Of a stretch of DNA of 45,374 bases, positions 33,840 to 42,601 are shown one piece after another. Every line of letters starts with the position of its first letter. Position 1 is the first letter of the stretch. The notes below the pieces were generated by a model. The model searched no databases and was not told where the DNA came from. It saw nothing but the letters and a program-made list of their open reading frames with translations. The stretch lies in contig NYYT01000133.1 of assembly GCA_002686885.1 (NCBI GenBank), positions 1 through 45,374 on the forward strand, written 5' to 3'. The stretch is from Pedosphaera sp. GTDB taxonomy: Bacteria; Verrucomicrobiota; Verrucomicrobiia; Limisphaerales; AAA164-E04. A program made the position numbers and the translations under genes.

Positions 33840-35324
33840 ATGCCTTCTGTGAACCCGTGCTGTATCCAAGTGCTCTGGCTGTTGGTTCTGTGGTCATCCA
33901 TCTTGCCTGCCGATGCTTCACGCCCCAATGTTCTTTTGATTTGGGTGGATGATCTGCGACCGGCAATGGGCTGTTATGGCGATCCTTTGGCAAAGACCCC
34001 ACACATGGATCGTCTCGCCTCTCGTGGCCGTCTCTTTCAAAAGGCCTACTGCAATCAAGCTGTCTGTGGGCCTTCCAGGGCTTCGATGATGACCGGTCGT
34101 TTGCCTGATCATATTCGGGTTTGGCACAATCGAGACCGGTTTCGTGATCACCAGCCAGACCTCCTGACCTTGCCACAATATTTTCAACACCATGGCTACC
34201 GAACAGTATCGTTGGGAAAGGTTTTCAGTGGCAATGCTCGTGAGCTGGATCCGATTTCTTGGTCCGAACCCGAAATCCTTCAGCAACCAGGATGGACAAC
34301 GTATCGTCTCAAGAAACCGGGAGGCCCCACCAAGGGCAAGCCTACCGAACAGACGGAGGTGACAGATGATGCTTATCCGGATGGCCAGCTCGCAGAGTTG
34401 GCCATCGACAAGCTCAAAAGGCTGGGGCAGGAGCCCCAACCCTTTTTTCTTGCGATAGGCTTTTTCAAGCCCCATCTCCCGTTCAATGCCCCCAAAAAAT
34501 ATTGGGACATGCATCAGTCTGCCTCATTTGCCTTGGGAGAAGAGTGTATGCCTCCAAGCGAAGTGTTTCCATGGACCTACTCCAAACAGATGGAATTAGG
34601 AGGTTATCAAGGGGTTGCTGGAAATGAGGCCATTTCGTTTGATCAGGCACAGCATCTCAGACATGGCTACTATGCCTGCGTGAGCTATGTGGATGCCCAG
34701 ATCGGACGCGTATTGGATGCGCTCGATCGTCTGGAAGCAGGGAAAAACACCATCGTCCTATTGCTGGGCGATCATGGCTTTTCTCTTGGTGAGGCGGAAC
34801 ATTGGTGCAAGAAGACTAATTTTGAGTTGGATACACATGTGCCTTTGATCGGATTTTACCCGGGGATGCGCTATCCAGGTGTGAAGACAAAGGCTATGGT
34901 GGAATTGGTTGATATCTATCCTACCCTTGTCGAATGGGCTGGTCTCCCCAAGCCTGCCGACCTAGAGGGGACCAGCTTCATGCAGGCCTTGGAGGAACCA
35001 AAGGCCAAGGCGCGCGCGATGGTGCTGAGCCAGCATTCGCGGCCCTGGGCCAAGGGAGAGCCATTGGTCATGGGCTATTCCATTCGAACCGCTGAGCATC
35101 GGTATACCCGTTGGGTCGAGTGGAGAAGTCACAAACTGTTGGCTGAGGAACTATACGATTACAACGCGATAGAAAGCGTACGCACCTCTGGTGGCTATTT
35201 CATTGAGAGGCAAAACCTTCTTCAGGTGCCATCCTATCACGAGACGGGTCAACAACTGCGTGAGGCCATGGACCTGACTCTTTCGACGCGAGTCGGTTTG
35301 CTGTCAACACCCCCTCAGCCCTGA
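33840..35324 (+). CDS. Secreted sulfatase, iduronate-2-sulfatase-like
   Basis: ATG 33840 gives 494 residues with a signal peptide (VLWLLVLWSSILPADA); the TTG at 33792 is an unlikely start. The formylglycine motif is CGPSR (Cys76-Arg80) within QAVCGPSRASMMTGR. The surrounding VDDLRPAMGCYGD, YRTVSLGKVFSG and LLLGDHGFSLGE match human iduronate-2-sulfatase and the related bacterial S1_7-type sulfatases. It should remove sulfate esters from a glycan outside the cytoplasm once the Cys is oxidised to formylglycine; no maturase gene is in the window. It is followed after 6 bases by a second sulfatase gene. Confidence 0.92.
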   Translation: MPSVNPCCIQVLWLLVLWSSILPADASRPNVLLIWVDDLRPAMGCYGDPLAKTPHMDRLASRGRLFQKAYCNQAVCGPSRASMMTGRLPDHIRVWHNRDRFRDHQPDLLTLPQYFQHHGYRTVSLGKVFSGNARELDPISWSEPEILQQPGWTTYRLKKPGGPTKGKPTEQTEVTDDAYPDGQLAELAIDKLKRLGQEPQPFFLAIGFFKPHLPFNAPKKYWDMHQSASFALGEECMPPSEVFPWTYSKQMELGGYQGVAGNEAISFDQAQHLRHGYYACVSYVDAQIGRVLDALDRLEAGKNTIVLLLGDHGFSLGEAEHWCKKTNFELDTHVPLIGFYPGMRYPGVKTKAMVELVDIYPTLVEWAGLPKPADLEGTSFMQALEEPKAKARAMVLSQHSRPWAKGEPLVMGYSIRTAEHRYTRWVEWRSHKLLAEELYDYNAIESVRTSGGYFIERQNLLQVPSYHETGQQLREAMDLTLSTRVGLLSTPPQP

Positions 35325-35330
35325 GATACC

Positions 35331-36875
35331 ATGGTAAGATTCCCTATTTCAATCTCTGCTCGAACGTGCCTCTTTTTCCTGGGGCTCTTCCATATGGCAC
35401 TCTTTCTGCAGAGTGCCAAGGTTCCCAATATCTTGCTTATTGTCTCCGAAGATAACGGCCCTGAATTGGGTTGTTATGGCGATCGATATGCACGAACACC
35501 AAATTTGGATCGATTGGCATCGCAGGGACTTCAGTTCAATCGCGCTTATGTGCCGCAGGCAGGTTGCAGTCAGAGCCGTGCTAGTTTTCTGACCGGTCTT
35601 TATCCTCACCAACATGGTCAAATTGGTTTGGCGACCTGGAATTTTCGCCTCTATCGAAAGGATACGGCCAACCTGCCACGTCAATTGAAAGCGGCGGGCT
35701 ACCGAACCGGGCTCATAGGTAAGTTGCATATCAACCCCGCTGAGGCCTTTCCCTTTGATATCCACGAGATTCCCAGTGCTAATTTTCAACGAAAACACCT
35801 CGCGGATTACGCGCGTCACGCCGAAGCGTTCATGCGTGCGGATGAATCCCCTTTTTTTCTGAGTGTCAATTATCCGGATCCTCATGATCCCTGGCTGAGA
35901 CAAGTCGATGGATTGCCTCGCAACCCGCAGACCGGAAGCGAAGTGCGAGCCATGCCTTATATGGGCATTGATCCCCCGGATGCTCGGGAAATGATAGCTG
36001 ATTATTACAACTGTCTCAGCCGGATGGATACCCTGGTAGGGGATCTGCTCAAGGCTTTGGATGATTGCGGAAAAGCCAGAGACACCCTTGTCGTGTATTT
36101 TGGGGATCACGGCGCGGACATGTGGAGGGGTAAGCGTACCTGTTACGAAGGCGGGTTACGCATTCCACTTCTGGTGCGTTGGCCAGATCAGATCGTGCCT
36201 CAGATAAGGGAGGAATTGGTTTCGACCATCGACCTTTTGCCAACCCTCTTGACGGCTGCCCAGGCCCATCCGGTCGAAGGTGTTCCCGGGCGCGCCTGGC
36301 AGCCGCTTTTTAAACCCGGTCATGTCAGCTGGCGCTCGCATCTCTTTGCTGAATATCACATGCATGCAGCCAATAATTTTTTTCCTCAGCGCGTGGTTGT
36401 CGACCAACGCTTCAAGCTGATTGAAAACCTACTTCCCGGTGAGGTGCATCCAGACTTTGCGCTGACACTCAGGAAAATGGCTGGAGAGGTTCGCCTGGCG
36501 TCCCCCCAAGTCAGCTTGGACTATCTGAAGGTGATCGATGAGGCCCCACCCAATATTCGAGAGGCCTATCAAAGGATGCGCCAACCTCCTCGCTATGAGC
36601 TCTACGACCTGTTTGCCGATCCCTATGAATTCAACAATTTGGCTGAGGATTCGCATCATCGAGAGATTTTTTTGACCCTCAAACAGACATTGCATGCCTG
36701 GCGTGTCCAAAGCGATGATCCTCTGCTGAAGTCAGAAAATGTCGCTCGTCTCAAGGCCGAGGTCCATGGTGTGCCAAATAAGAAAGCTGCCAAACAACAG
36801 GCATGGAAATACCCTCAATATTTTTTTCCAACCATCGCTCCTAGCCATGCCGCTCCAGTGGATCCCGGGAGTTGA
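35331..36875 (+). CDS. Secreted sulfatase, heparan-N-sulfatase-like, CSQSR motif
   Basis: This 514-residue protein has a signal peptide (CLFFLGLFHMALFLQSA). SEDNGPELGCYGD, LTGLYPHQHGQIGL, TGLIGKLHINP and YFGDHGADMWRGKRTCYEGG resemble the SGSH (heparan N-sulfatase) branch, S1_8-like. The active-site motif reads CSQSR (Cys79-Arg83), so the third place holds Gln instead of the usual Pro or Ala. Cys and Arg are intact, so formylglycine formation may still occur. The C-terminal sub-domain ends in a Lys-rich tail. Its TGA overlaps the next sulfatase start by one base, which suggests coupled translation. Confidence 0.9.
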   Translation: MVRFPISISARTCLFFLGLFHMALFLQSAKVPNILLIVSEDNGPELGCYGDRYARTPNLDRLASQGLQFNRAYVPQAGCSQSRASFLTGLYPHQHGQIGLATWNFRLYRKDTANLPRQLKAAGYRTGLIGKLHINPAEAFPFDIHEIPSANFQRKHLADYARHAEAFMRADESPFFLSVNYPDPHDPWLRQVDGLPRNPQTGSEVRAMPYMGIDPPDAREMIADYYNCLSRMDTLVGDLLKALDDCGKARDTLVVYFGDHGADMWRGKRTCYEGGLRIPLLVRWPDQIVPQIREELVSTIDLLPTLLTAAQAHPVEGVPGRAWQPLFKPGHVSWRSHLFAEYHMHAANNFFPQRVVVDQRFKLIENLLPGEVHPDFALTLRKMAGEVRLASPQVSLDYLKVIDEAPPNIREAYQRMRQPPRYELYDLFADPYEFNNLAEDSHHREIFLTLKQTLHAWRVQSDDPLLKSENVARLKAEVHGVPNKKAAKQQAWKYPQYFFPTIAPSHAAPVDPGS

Positions 36876-38389
36876 TGCCAGCCCGTTCCATCCATATGCT
36901 GAGTCTCCCTGCTTCCAATGACATGAAAAACGCTTCTTCATGGTTCCTGTGTGGGGTCTTGTCAGTGCTCTGCTTGCAAGCCCCATCGATGCTGGCGAAG
37001 GCCCTGCATGCTTCGCCGTCGATGAATATCGTTCTGTTCCTTATCGATGATCTTGGTTGGATGGACTTGGGGTGTCAGGGTAGTTCTTACTATCAGACCC
37101 CGCACATCGATTCGTTGGCCAGTCAAGGAGCACGATTCACCGACGCCTATGCCGCTTGCGCCGTTTGTTCCCCTACACGCGCCGCCCTATTGACCGGAAA
37201 ATACCCTGCTCGACTGCTTTTGACCGATTGGCTTCCTTCTGGAAGGTGGCATCCCAATGCTAAACTACGAGAAGGCAGGCGCGTGCGTGCCTTGCCTGTG
37301 GAAGAATGGACCTTGGCCGAAGCCCTGCGAGAGGCGGGTTATCGAACGGCCAGCGTGGGGAAATGGCATCTGGGTAGTGCACCCTTCTCGCTTCCGCAGC
37401 ACCATGGGTTTGATGTCAACGTGGCGGGCAATGGGCATGGCGCTCCCGGAAATTACTTTCACCCTTATGAGGGTGATTGGTTGGTGCCAACCACCGGTTT
37501 GCGGGTTCAGTGGAACACGCTTTTAGATGGAGTCAGTGGTGAATACCTGACCGATCGATTGACCTCGGAAGCCGTCTCCTTCATTGAAAAAGGCGATGAC
37601 AAGCCTTTCTTTCTCTACTTTCCTCATTACGGGGTACATACCCCCTTGCAGGCGAAGCGTGAGATGGTGGAACGCTATCAAAAAGTCTCTCCCAAAAACC
37701 GTCAGGGTGATCCTGTTTATGCAGCCATGGTCGAAAGTATTGACCAAAGCGTCGGTGCGGTGTTGAGCGCACTCAAGCGCAAGGGTGTGGAAGAGCATAC
37801 CATGGTGATCTTTGCTTCGGACAACGGAGGTTTTTACAAGGCGACCAGCAATGCACCTTTGCGCGCCAACAAAGGTGCCTACTATGAGGGAGGTATCCGT
37901 GTGCCTCTCTTGATTAAGTGGCCCGGTGTGACACAGCCTGGCTCCGTGATTCAGGAACCGGTAACCAGCATGGATCTTTATCCGACCTGTCTGGAGGCCG
38001 CGGGTTTGCCGCTTCGCCCCAATCAGCACCAAGATGGACTGAGTCTTCGCCCATTGTTTGCAGGAACCCCGCGACTGCGGCGGGAGGCCTTGTTCTGGCA
38101 CTTTCCACATTACAATCAGCATCCATCGAGCGCACCTTCCAGCGTGATCCGTCAAGGACCTTGGAAGTTGATTGAAAGTTTCGACCCCGAGCGCATCGAA
38201 CTTTTTCGCTTGGATCACGACCTAGGAGAAACCCATGACCTTTCCAGCGTTTATCCTGCCCGAGTGCAAGCTCTCCAGGCGCGGTTGGACCAGTGGCGTC
38301 GTGAGGTTGGAGCGCAAATGATGGAGCCGAATCCTGATTACGATCCGACGGTGAAGCCCATTCAAAAAGGAAAGAACAGAAAACCGTGA
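36875..38389 (+). CDS. Secreted sulfatase, arylsulfatase-A-like
   Basis: The ATG at 36875 overlaps the preceding TGA by one base and gives 504 residues. ATG 36923 would start the signal peptide directly (MKNASSWFLCGVLSVLCL) and is a good alternative. The formylglycine motif is CSPTR (residues 82-86 from ATG 36923). LIDDLGWMDLGCQGSSYY, TASVGKWHLG, FASDNGGFYKAT and GIRVPLLIKWPG are typical of arylsulfatase A / N-acetylgalactosamine-6-sulfatase-like enzymes (S1_16-type). It should desulfate a carbohydrate in the periplasm or outside. The next sulfatase begins at a GTG overlapping its stop by four bases. Confidence 0.92.
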   Translation: MPARSIHMLSLPASNDMKNASSWFLCGVLSVLCLQAPSMLAKALHASPSMNIVLFLIDDLGWMDLGCQGSSYYQTPHIDSLASQGARFTDAYAACAVCSPTRAALLTGKYPARLLLTDWLPSGRWHPNAKLREGRRVRALPVEEWTLAEALREAGYRTASVGKWHLGSAPFSLPQHHGFDVNVAGNGHGAPGNYFHPYEGDWLVPTTGLRVQWNTLLDGVSGEYLTDRLTSEAVSFIEKGDDKPFFLYFPHYGVHTPLQAKREMVERYQKVSPKNRQGDPVYAAMVESIDQSVGAVLSALKRKGVEEHTMVIFASDNGGFYKATSNAPLRANKGAYYEGGIRVPLLIKWPGVTQPGSVIQEPVTSMDLYPTCLEAAGLPLRPNQHQDGLSLRPLFAGTPRLRREALFWHFPHYNQHPSSAPSSVIRQGPWKLIESFDPERIELFRLDHDLGETHDLSSVYPARVQALQARLDQWRREVGAQMMEPNPDYDPTVKPIQKGKNRKP

Positions 38390-39891
38390 GAAACGTTGGA
38401 TCGAGCACCAAGGATGGATTGGCTTGGTTTTTACTCCTGGGGTGTTGGGGGTGGCTGCATTGCGCGGAGGCAGCACATGGAGAGGCTCTGAGCCCCCAGC
38501 GTCCTAACGTTCTCATGATCATCGTCGATGATTTGAATGATTGGGTGGGATGCCTGGGTGGCCATCCAGGGGTGCAAACACCCCACCTGGACCAACTTGC
38601 CAAAAGGGGGGTGCTTTTCACCAATGCACACGTTCCTTCGCCTGTATGCAACCCATCCAGAGTGGCAGTTCTGACCGGACGCATGCCTGCCACGAGCGGT
38701 GTTTATGACAACAAGCCCATCTGGCATGAATGGATGCCGCACGTGCCCTCGATTCCAAGCCATTTCAAGGCTTCAGGATATCAGGTTTATGGGGGGGGCA
38801 AAGTCAACCATCACATGCCTGGATTTAACCGACGCTCTGACTGGCATGAGTATTTTGACCAGCGATTCGATGGGGCCTATCAAGATCAACTCTCGCGTGG
38901 CCAGGATGTTTCCGATTTCCAGTGGACAGACGGGTTTCCTTTGAATGGACTTGCATCGGTCAAGGCGCTGACTCAACCACCGAAAAACCCACGTGAATTC
39001 GACTGGGGGCCTCTGGGTAAATCAGACGATGAGACCGGTGACGGACGAATGATTCGATGGGCTGAAGCTTTGCTTTCGCACCCTCCAAAAGAACCTTTTT
39101 TCATGGCTGCTGGCATCTATCGCCCCCATCTGCCCATGTATGCACCCGAGGCTTATTTCAAGGGACACCCAACCGAAAGCATCGCCTTACCTGCCCTCAA
39201 GGCTGACGATTTGGAAGATGTGCCGCCTGCAGGTAAGGCCATGGCCGCTCATCGTGCCGATGATTTCAAATTGGTGGTTGAAAGCGGAAGGTACCGTGAA
39301 TTGCTTCAGGCTTACATGGCAAGTGTGAGTTTTGCCGATGCCATGGTAGGTCGATTGCTGGATGCTCTGGACGCAGGGTCGGCTGCACACAATACCATCG
39401 TTGTTTTGTGGTCGGATCATGGGTGGCATCTTGGTGAAAAAAACCGCCTTCACAAAATGACCCTTTGGGAACGATCCACTCGCATTCCCATGGTTTTGGC
39501 AGCCTCAGGGTGGACCGAGGCCGGAGGACGCTGTGATCGTGCTGTTGGGGCGATTGATCTGTTTCCTACTTTGATCCAGCTCTGCGACCTTCCGGAGCTT
39601 TCCTTACTGGACGGTCAGAGTCTCGTGCCTTTGTTGAAAGATCCCGCTCAATCATGGACTCGTCCCGCCCTGACTACTTATGGCCAAGGCAATCATGCAG
39701 TTCGCTCAGACAGGTATCGATTCATTCATTACGCCAATGGGGATGAAGAGCTCTATGACCACCATGGGGATCCTCATGAGTGGCACAATCTGGCTTCGGA
39801 TTCGCGGAGTGATCAGATCAAAGAACAACTTCGGGCCTGGCTGCCCGAACATGATGCAAAGCCCTTGAAACAGCGAAAGCCTAACCTATGA
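38386..39891 (+). CDS. Secreted sulfatase, second iduronate-2-sulfatase-like
   Basis: The GTG start at 38386 overlaps the previous TGA (GTGA) and gives 501 residues with a signal region (GLAWFLLLGCWGWLHCAEAA). The formylglycine motif is CNPSR (Cys88-Arg92). VDDLNDWVGCLGGHPG, FFMAAGIYRPHLPMY and LWSDHGWHLGEKN match the iduronate-2-sulfatase/choline-sulfatase-like branch. It resembles the first sulfatase of the cluster in layout, but the two are far from identical. Its stop overlaps the next gene by four bases (ATGA), so production is probably matched to that of its neighbours. Confidence 0.92.
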   Translation: MRNVGSSTKDGLAWFLLLGCWGWLHCAEAAHGEALSPQRPNVLMIIVDDLNDWVGCLGGHPGVQTPHLDQLAKRGVLFTNAHVPSPVCNPSRVAVLTGRMPATSGVYDNKPIWHEWMPHVPSIPSHFKASGYQVYGGGKVNHHMPGFNRRSDWHEYFDQRFDGAYQDQLSRGQDVSDFQWTDGFPLNGLASVKALTQPPKNPREFDWGPLGKSDDETGDGRMIRWAEALLSHPPKEPFFMAAGIYRPHLPMYAPEAYFKGHPTESIALPALKADDLEDVPPAGKAMAAHRADDFKLVVESGRYRELLQAYMASVSFADAMVGRLLDALDAGSAAHNTIVVLWSDHGWHLGEKNRLHKMTLWERSTRIPMVLAASGWTEAGGRCDRAVGAIDLFPTLIQLCDLPELSLLDGQSLVPLLKDPAQSWTRPALTTYGQGNHAVRSDRYRFIHYANGDEELYDHHGDPHEWHNLASDSRSDQIKEQLRAWLPEHDAKPLKQRKPNL

Positions 39892-41057
39892 AACTTGTTT
39901 TGGCACTGCCGATGGTCCTGAGCTCATTTCTGCTGAATGCTCAGGAAAAATCCTATCTGGGGGATATCACCGATCATCACGTGATTCGTCGAGTCGAACA
40001 GCACCCACAAGCCTGGCGGATCTGGCAGCCTTTCATTGTTCAAGGTCAAACCGAAGGTGATTTGATCGTCGCCTACGGAGCCATGCGTCACGGTAAGAAA
40101 GATATGGGCGATATTTTCGTGACCCTCTCTCAGAACGATGGAGAAAGCTGGAGCGAACCCGTGGCCGTTTTCGATCACACCGTGCGCCAGGGGAATATCC
40201 AATTTGCCTACGCCAACCCAGTACTTTTTCGGGGCCATGGTCAGCAGGTGGTTTGGTGTTATGCGATGCGCTGTTCCATCGCACAGCGTAACAGTGAGGA
40301 GTCCCACCTGGTTGGGGCATTCAGTGCCGACTGGGGGCGCACCTGGACTTCTGTGGAAATGGCCATGCAGTATACGGGGCCACTGATTCTCAACGCCGGC
40401 ATCGTGGAAACAGAAATCCATGGGTCAAGGCGTTTCCTGTTGCCAGCACATCGCAACACGCTGGCGTCGGACCCAAGAGGCTCTCGTGAACACTTTCTTC
40501 TCAGTAGCAGCAGTTTGCTGGAATGGAAATTGGAGGCCTACATACCGCAAGCAACACCTAAAAGAGTCTTTCTGCACGAGGGAAACTTGGGGGTAGGGAA
40601 ACGCGCGGGTGAACTCAAAATCGTGATGCGCACCGCGCAGTATGAGGATTCGGATAAGACCACGGATCCACCACGTGCGTATTCCAGCGTAAGTTTTGAC
40701 GGCGGCCACACCTGGAGCCTGGCTCAGCCCGAGCCTGAGCTGCACAATGCCAAAGCAAAGGGTTTCTTCTCTCACACCATGAACGGTAGATACATCTACG
40801 TTTACAATGATGGGCCGGCTCAGCGGGACAAGGTGCCTGGTTTTCCAAATGGAGGGCGCACCTCGCTGCGCTACAAGGTTCAATCATCCGGTGGAAGTTG
40901 GAGCGATCAAAAAACGTTCTATGATGCCGGGATTAAGAACTCTTATCCTACCTTGGTAGAGGTTGCTCCGAATGATTTTCGCTGTGTTTGGGACAGTGGA
41001 ACGGAGAAGCGGTCTCGGACGCATATTTCCTTTGGTAAGCTCAAGATCGAACCCTGA
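39888..41057 (+). CDS. Secreted sialidase-like (BNR repeat) protein
   Basis: This 389-residue protein has a short signal peptide (LVLALPMVLSSFLLNA). Asp-boxes SQNDGESWS, SADWGRTWT and SFDGGHTWS mark a sialidase-type propeller. YAMRCSIAQ and FLLPAHRNTLASDP occur in conserved blade positions. It may cleave a terminal sugar from the sulfated glycan handled by its neighbours, but the sugar cannot be inferred and a binding role is possible. It overlaps the preceding sulfatase by four bases. It differs in sequence from the other sialidase-like protein at 21.3-22.5 kb. Confidence 0.8.
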   Translation: MKLVLALPMVLSSFLLNAQEKSYLGDITDHHVIRRVEQHPQAWRIWQPFIVQGQTEGDLIVAYGAMRHGKKDMGDIFVTLSQNDGESWSEPVAVFDHTVRQGNIQFAYANPVLFRGHGQQVVWCYAMRCSIAQRNSEESHLVGAFSADWGRTWTSVEMAMQYTGPLILNAGIVETEIHGSRRFLLPAHRNTLASDPRGSREHFLLSSSSLLEWKLEAYIPQATPKRVFLHEGNLGVGKRAGELKIVMRTAQYEDSDKTTDPPRAYSSVSFDGGHTWSLAQPEPELHNAKAKGFFSHTMNGRYIYVYNDGPAQRDKVPGFPNGGRTSLRYKVQSSGGSWSDQKTFYDAGIKNSYPTLVEVAPNDFRCVWDSGTEKRSRTHISFGKLKIEP

Positions 41058-41067
41058 CTGCTGGCTT

Positions 41068-42300
41068 ATGGATAAAATTAGCAAACGTACGTTTCTGAAA
41101 GGCGCTCCTGTATTGGGAATCACCGCTGGCGGTCCCATCTTGGCAGGTGCTGCAACCCATTCAGAAAACCCACTTTCCAAGCAAGAAACGCTGCTGGACC
41201 CCCATTATTATTCGGAGTCCGGATGGCAGTTTGGTTCTCAGGCCATTCATCATGGTGAGCAAGAGGGTTATCAGGTAACGCCTATCAGCCAGGACAAGTG
41301 CGCGCCGGGCTATCAGCGTCCGGGTAATCTCAAAAACCCCACGGTGGCTGCCTTGTTGCGCAAGGTCATGGAGCTCGAAGGAACCCAAGCCGCGGTAGGA
41401 GGTCCCTGTGGCATGGGAATCATCGCTCAGACATACATGGCTTTGCTCAGGCCAGGGGATCGCGTCGTGGCGCATCGATGCAATTATGACTGGGTGATGA
41501 CCTTACTGCGAGAGTATCTGCCCTCCTGGGGCATTGAGGTGCAGTTCTTGGATTTTAATCAACCAGAACGGTTGGAAGAGTCACTTCGAAAGCGTTCCGC
41601 TAAGCTGGTGCATTGGGAGCCTTACGTGAACCCCTCCATGGAGGTGCTCGATACTCAGAGACTGGTTGAAATAGCCAAAGCATTCGGTGCCCTAAGTTTG
41701 GTGGACAATACCTGGCTGACGCCCTACTTGCTTCAACCAGCGGCCCTAGGTGCGGATCTGGTCATGCACAGTGTGACCAAGTACATGGGGGGGCACGGCA
41801 ATGCCATGGGTGGGGTGGTGAGCGGTCGAAGGGATCTCATCTCAACCATTGACCGATCGCAAAATTGGCTGGGTGGGCTCCTCAGGCCCATGGACGCCTT
41901 CATGGTCACCCAAGGAGTGAAGACACTGCCATTGAGAATGACACAGCATTCCAAAACGGCCCAAGTTGTCGCCGAATATTTGGCAGACCACCCTGCAGTG
42001 AAACGGGTTCGTTATGGGGGTTTGCCCTCCTGGAATGCTCTTGGGCAGCAAGCCTCACCCAGAGGTTTTGGCGGTATGCTGGGGATTGAATGGAAACAGG
42101 ATCGCGTGCATCAGTCTCTGGGGAATCATGTCCGGTTGATTCTCAATGCGACCAGCCTCGGAGATCCCTGTTCGCGCATCATGGCACGTCAGGAAGAAAC
42201 GGACCGGGGGATTCCTGCCCGCTACACCCGTGTGTCCATCGGGCTCGAAGAGGCGGATGATTTGATGGCCGATTTTAAACAGGCCATTGAAAAATGTTAG
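41068..42300 (+). CDS. Cys/Met metabolism PLP-dependent enzyme with Tat-like signal
   Basis: ATG 41068, 10 bases after the sialidase-like gene, gives 410 residues. The N-terminus SKRTFLKGAPVLGITAGGPI has the layout of a twin-arginine signal with Lys in the first Arg place. The rest is a full gamma-family PLP enzyme: NLKNPTVAALLRKVMELEG, VDNTWLTPYLL with the PLP-ring Asp213, SVTKYMGGHG with the Schiff-base Lys238, and the closing ARYTRVSIGLEEADDL. Relatives include cystathionine lyases/synthases and methionine gamma-lyase, which are cytoplasmic. Export in folded form by Tat would be unusual. The reaction is not determined; C-S or C-O lyase chemistry on an amino acid derivative is the family norm. 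Confidence 0.82.
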   Translation: MDKISKRTFLKGAPVLGITAGGPILAGAATHSENPLSKQETLLDPHYYSESGWQFGSQAIHHGEQEGYQVTPISQDKCAPGYQRPGNLKNPTVAALLRKVMELEGTQAAVGGPCGMGIIAQTYMALLRPGDRVVAHRCNYDWVMTLLREYLPSWGIEVQFLDFNQPERLEESLRKRSAKLVHWEPYVNPSMEVLDTQRLVEIAKAFGALSLVDNTWLTPYLLQPAALGADLVMHSVTKYMGGHGNAMGGVVSGRRDLISTIDRSQNWLGGLLRPMDAFMVTQGVKTLPLRMTQHSKTAQVVAEYLADHPAVKRVRYGGLPSWNALGQQASPRGFGGMLGIEWKQDRVHQSLGNHVRLILNATSLGDPCSRIMARQEETDRGIPARYTRVSIGLEEADDLMADFKQAIEKC

Positions 42301-42593
42301 ACAGCCTGGATGCATCGATGAGGTTCTCTGTGACGTGCTCCTATCGGTTCACTCGGCTTGCTGTCCAAACCACGCCTGCATGGACTGCATGTAGAGGTTT
42401 GAGAGTCATCTCCTGCCCGACAGAGGTATGAGATGGTATCGTGTCGGGATCAGGCGCCTGCCTGAAGAGCGACGTGTCACCTTTGTGGCTACTTGGAAGG
42501 GTGGGGGATTTAAATTTTCCAGTAACCACGGCGATGCCTGGGCCAATGATTTCTGCAACGGAAAGACCGATTTGCCAATCAGCTTCATGAGAC
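42301..42593. other. Gap between the convergent cluster ends
   Basis: This 293-base stretch between the PLP enzyme and the TIM-barrel gene holds no intact recognised gene. Its right half contains an open frame of protein-like composition described separately as a possible remnant. No terminator hairpin with a T-run was seen. Confidence 0.4.
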
Positions 42594-42601
42594 TCACTTG
42601 A
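42395..42601 (+). pseudogene. Possible C-terminal gene remnant, family unknown
   Basis: The frame is open from 42395 (after a TAG at 42392-42394) to the TGA at 42599-42601; an ATG at 42428 would give 57 residues. The product reads like a real folded segment, for example RVTFVATWKGGGFKFSSNHG and DAWANDFCNGKTDLPISF, with aromatic and glycine-rich beta character. I do not recognise the family. It overlaps the end of the minus-strand TIM-barrel gene by 8 bases. It may be the tail of a deleted gene or a tiny unannotated gene; minus-strand frames over the same bases look less protein-like. Confidence 0.3.

Noticed and set aside
37523-38693. Two long minus-strand open frames (231 and 259 codons)
   Set aside because: They are antisense to the third and fourth sulfatases and have no recognisable features.
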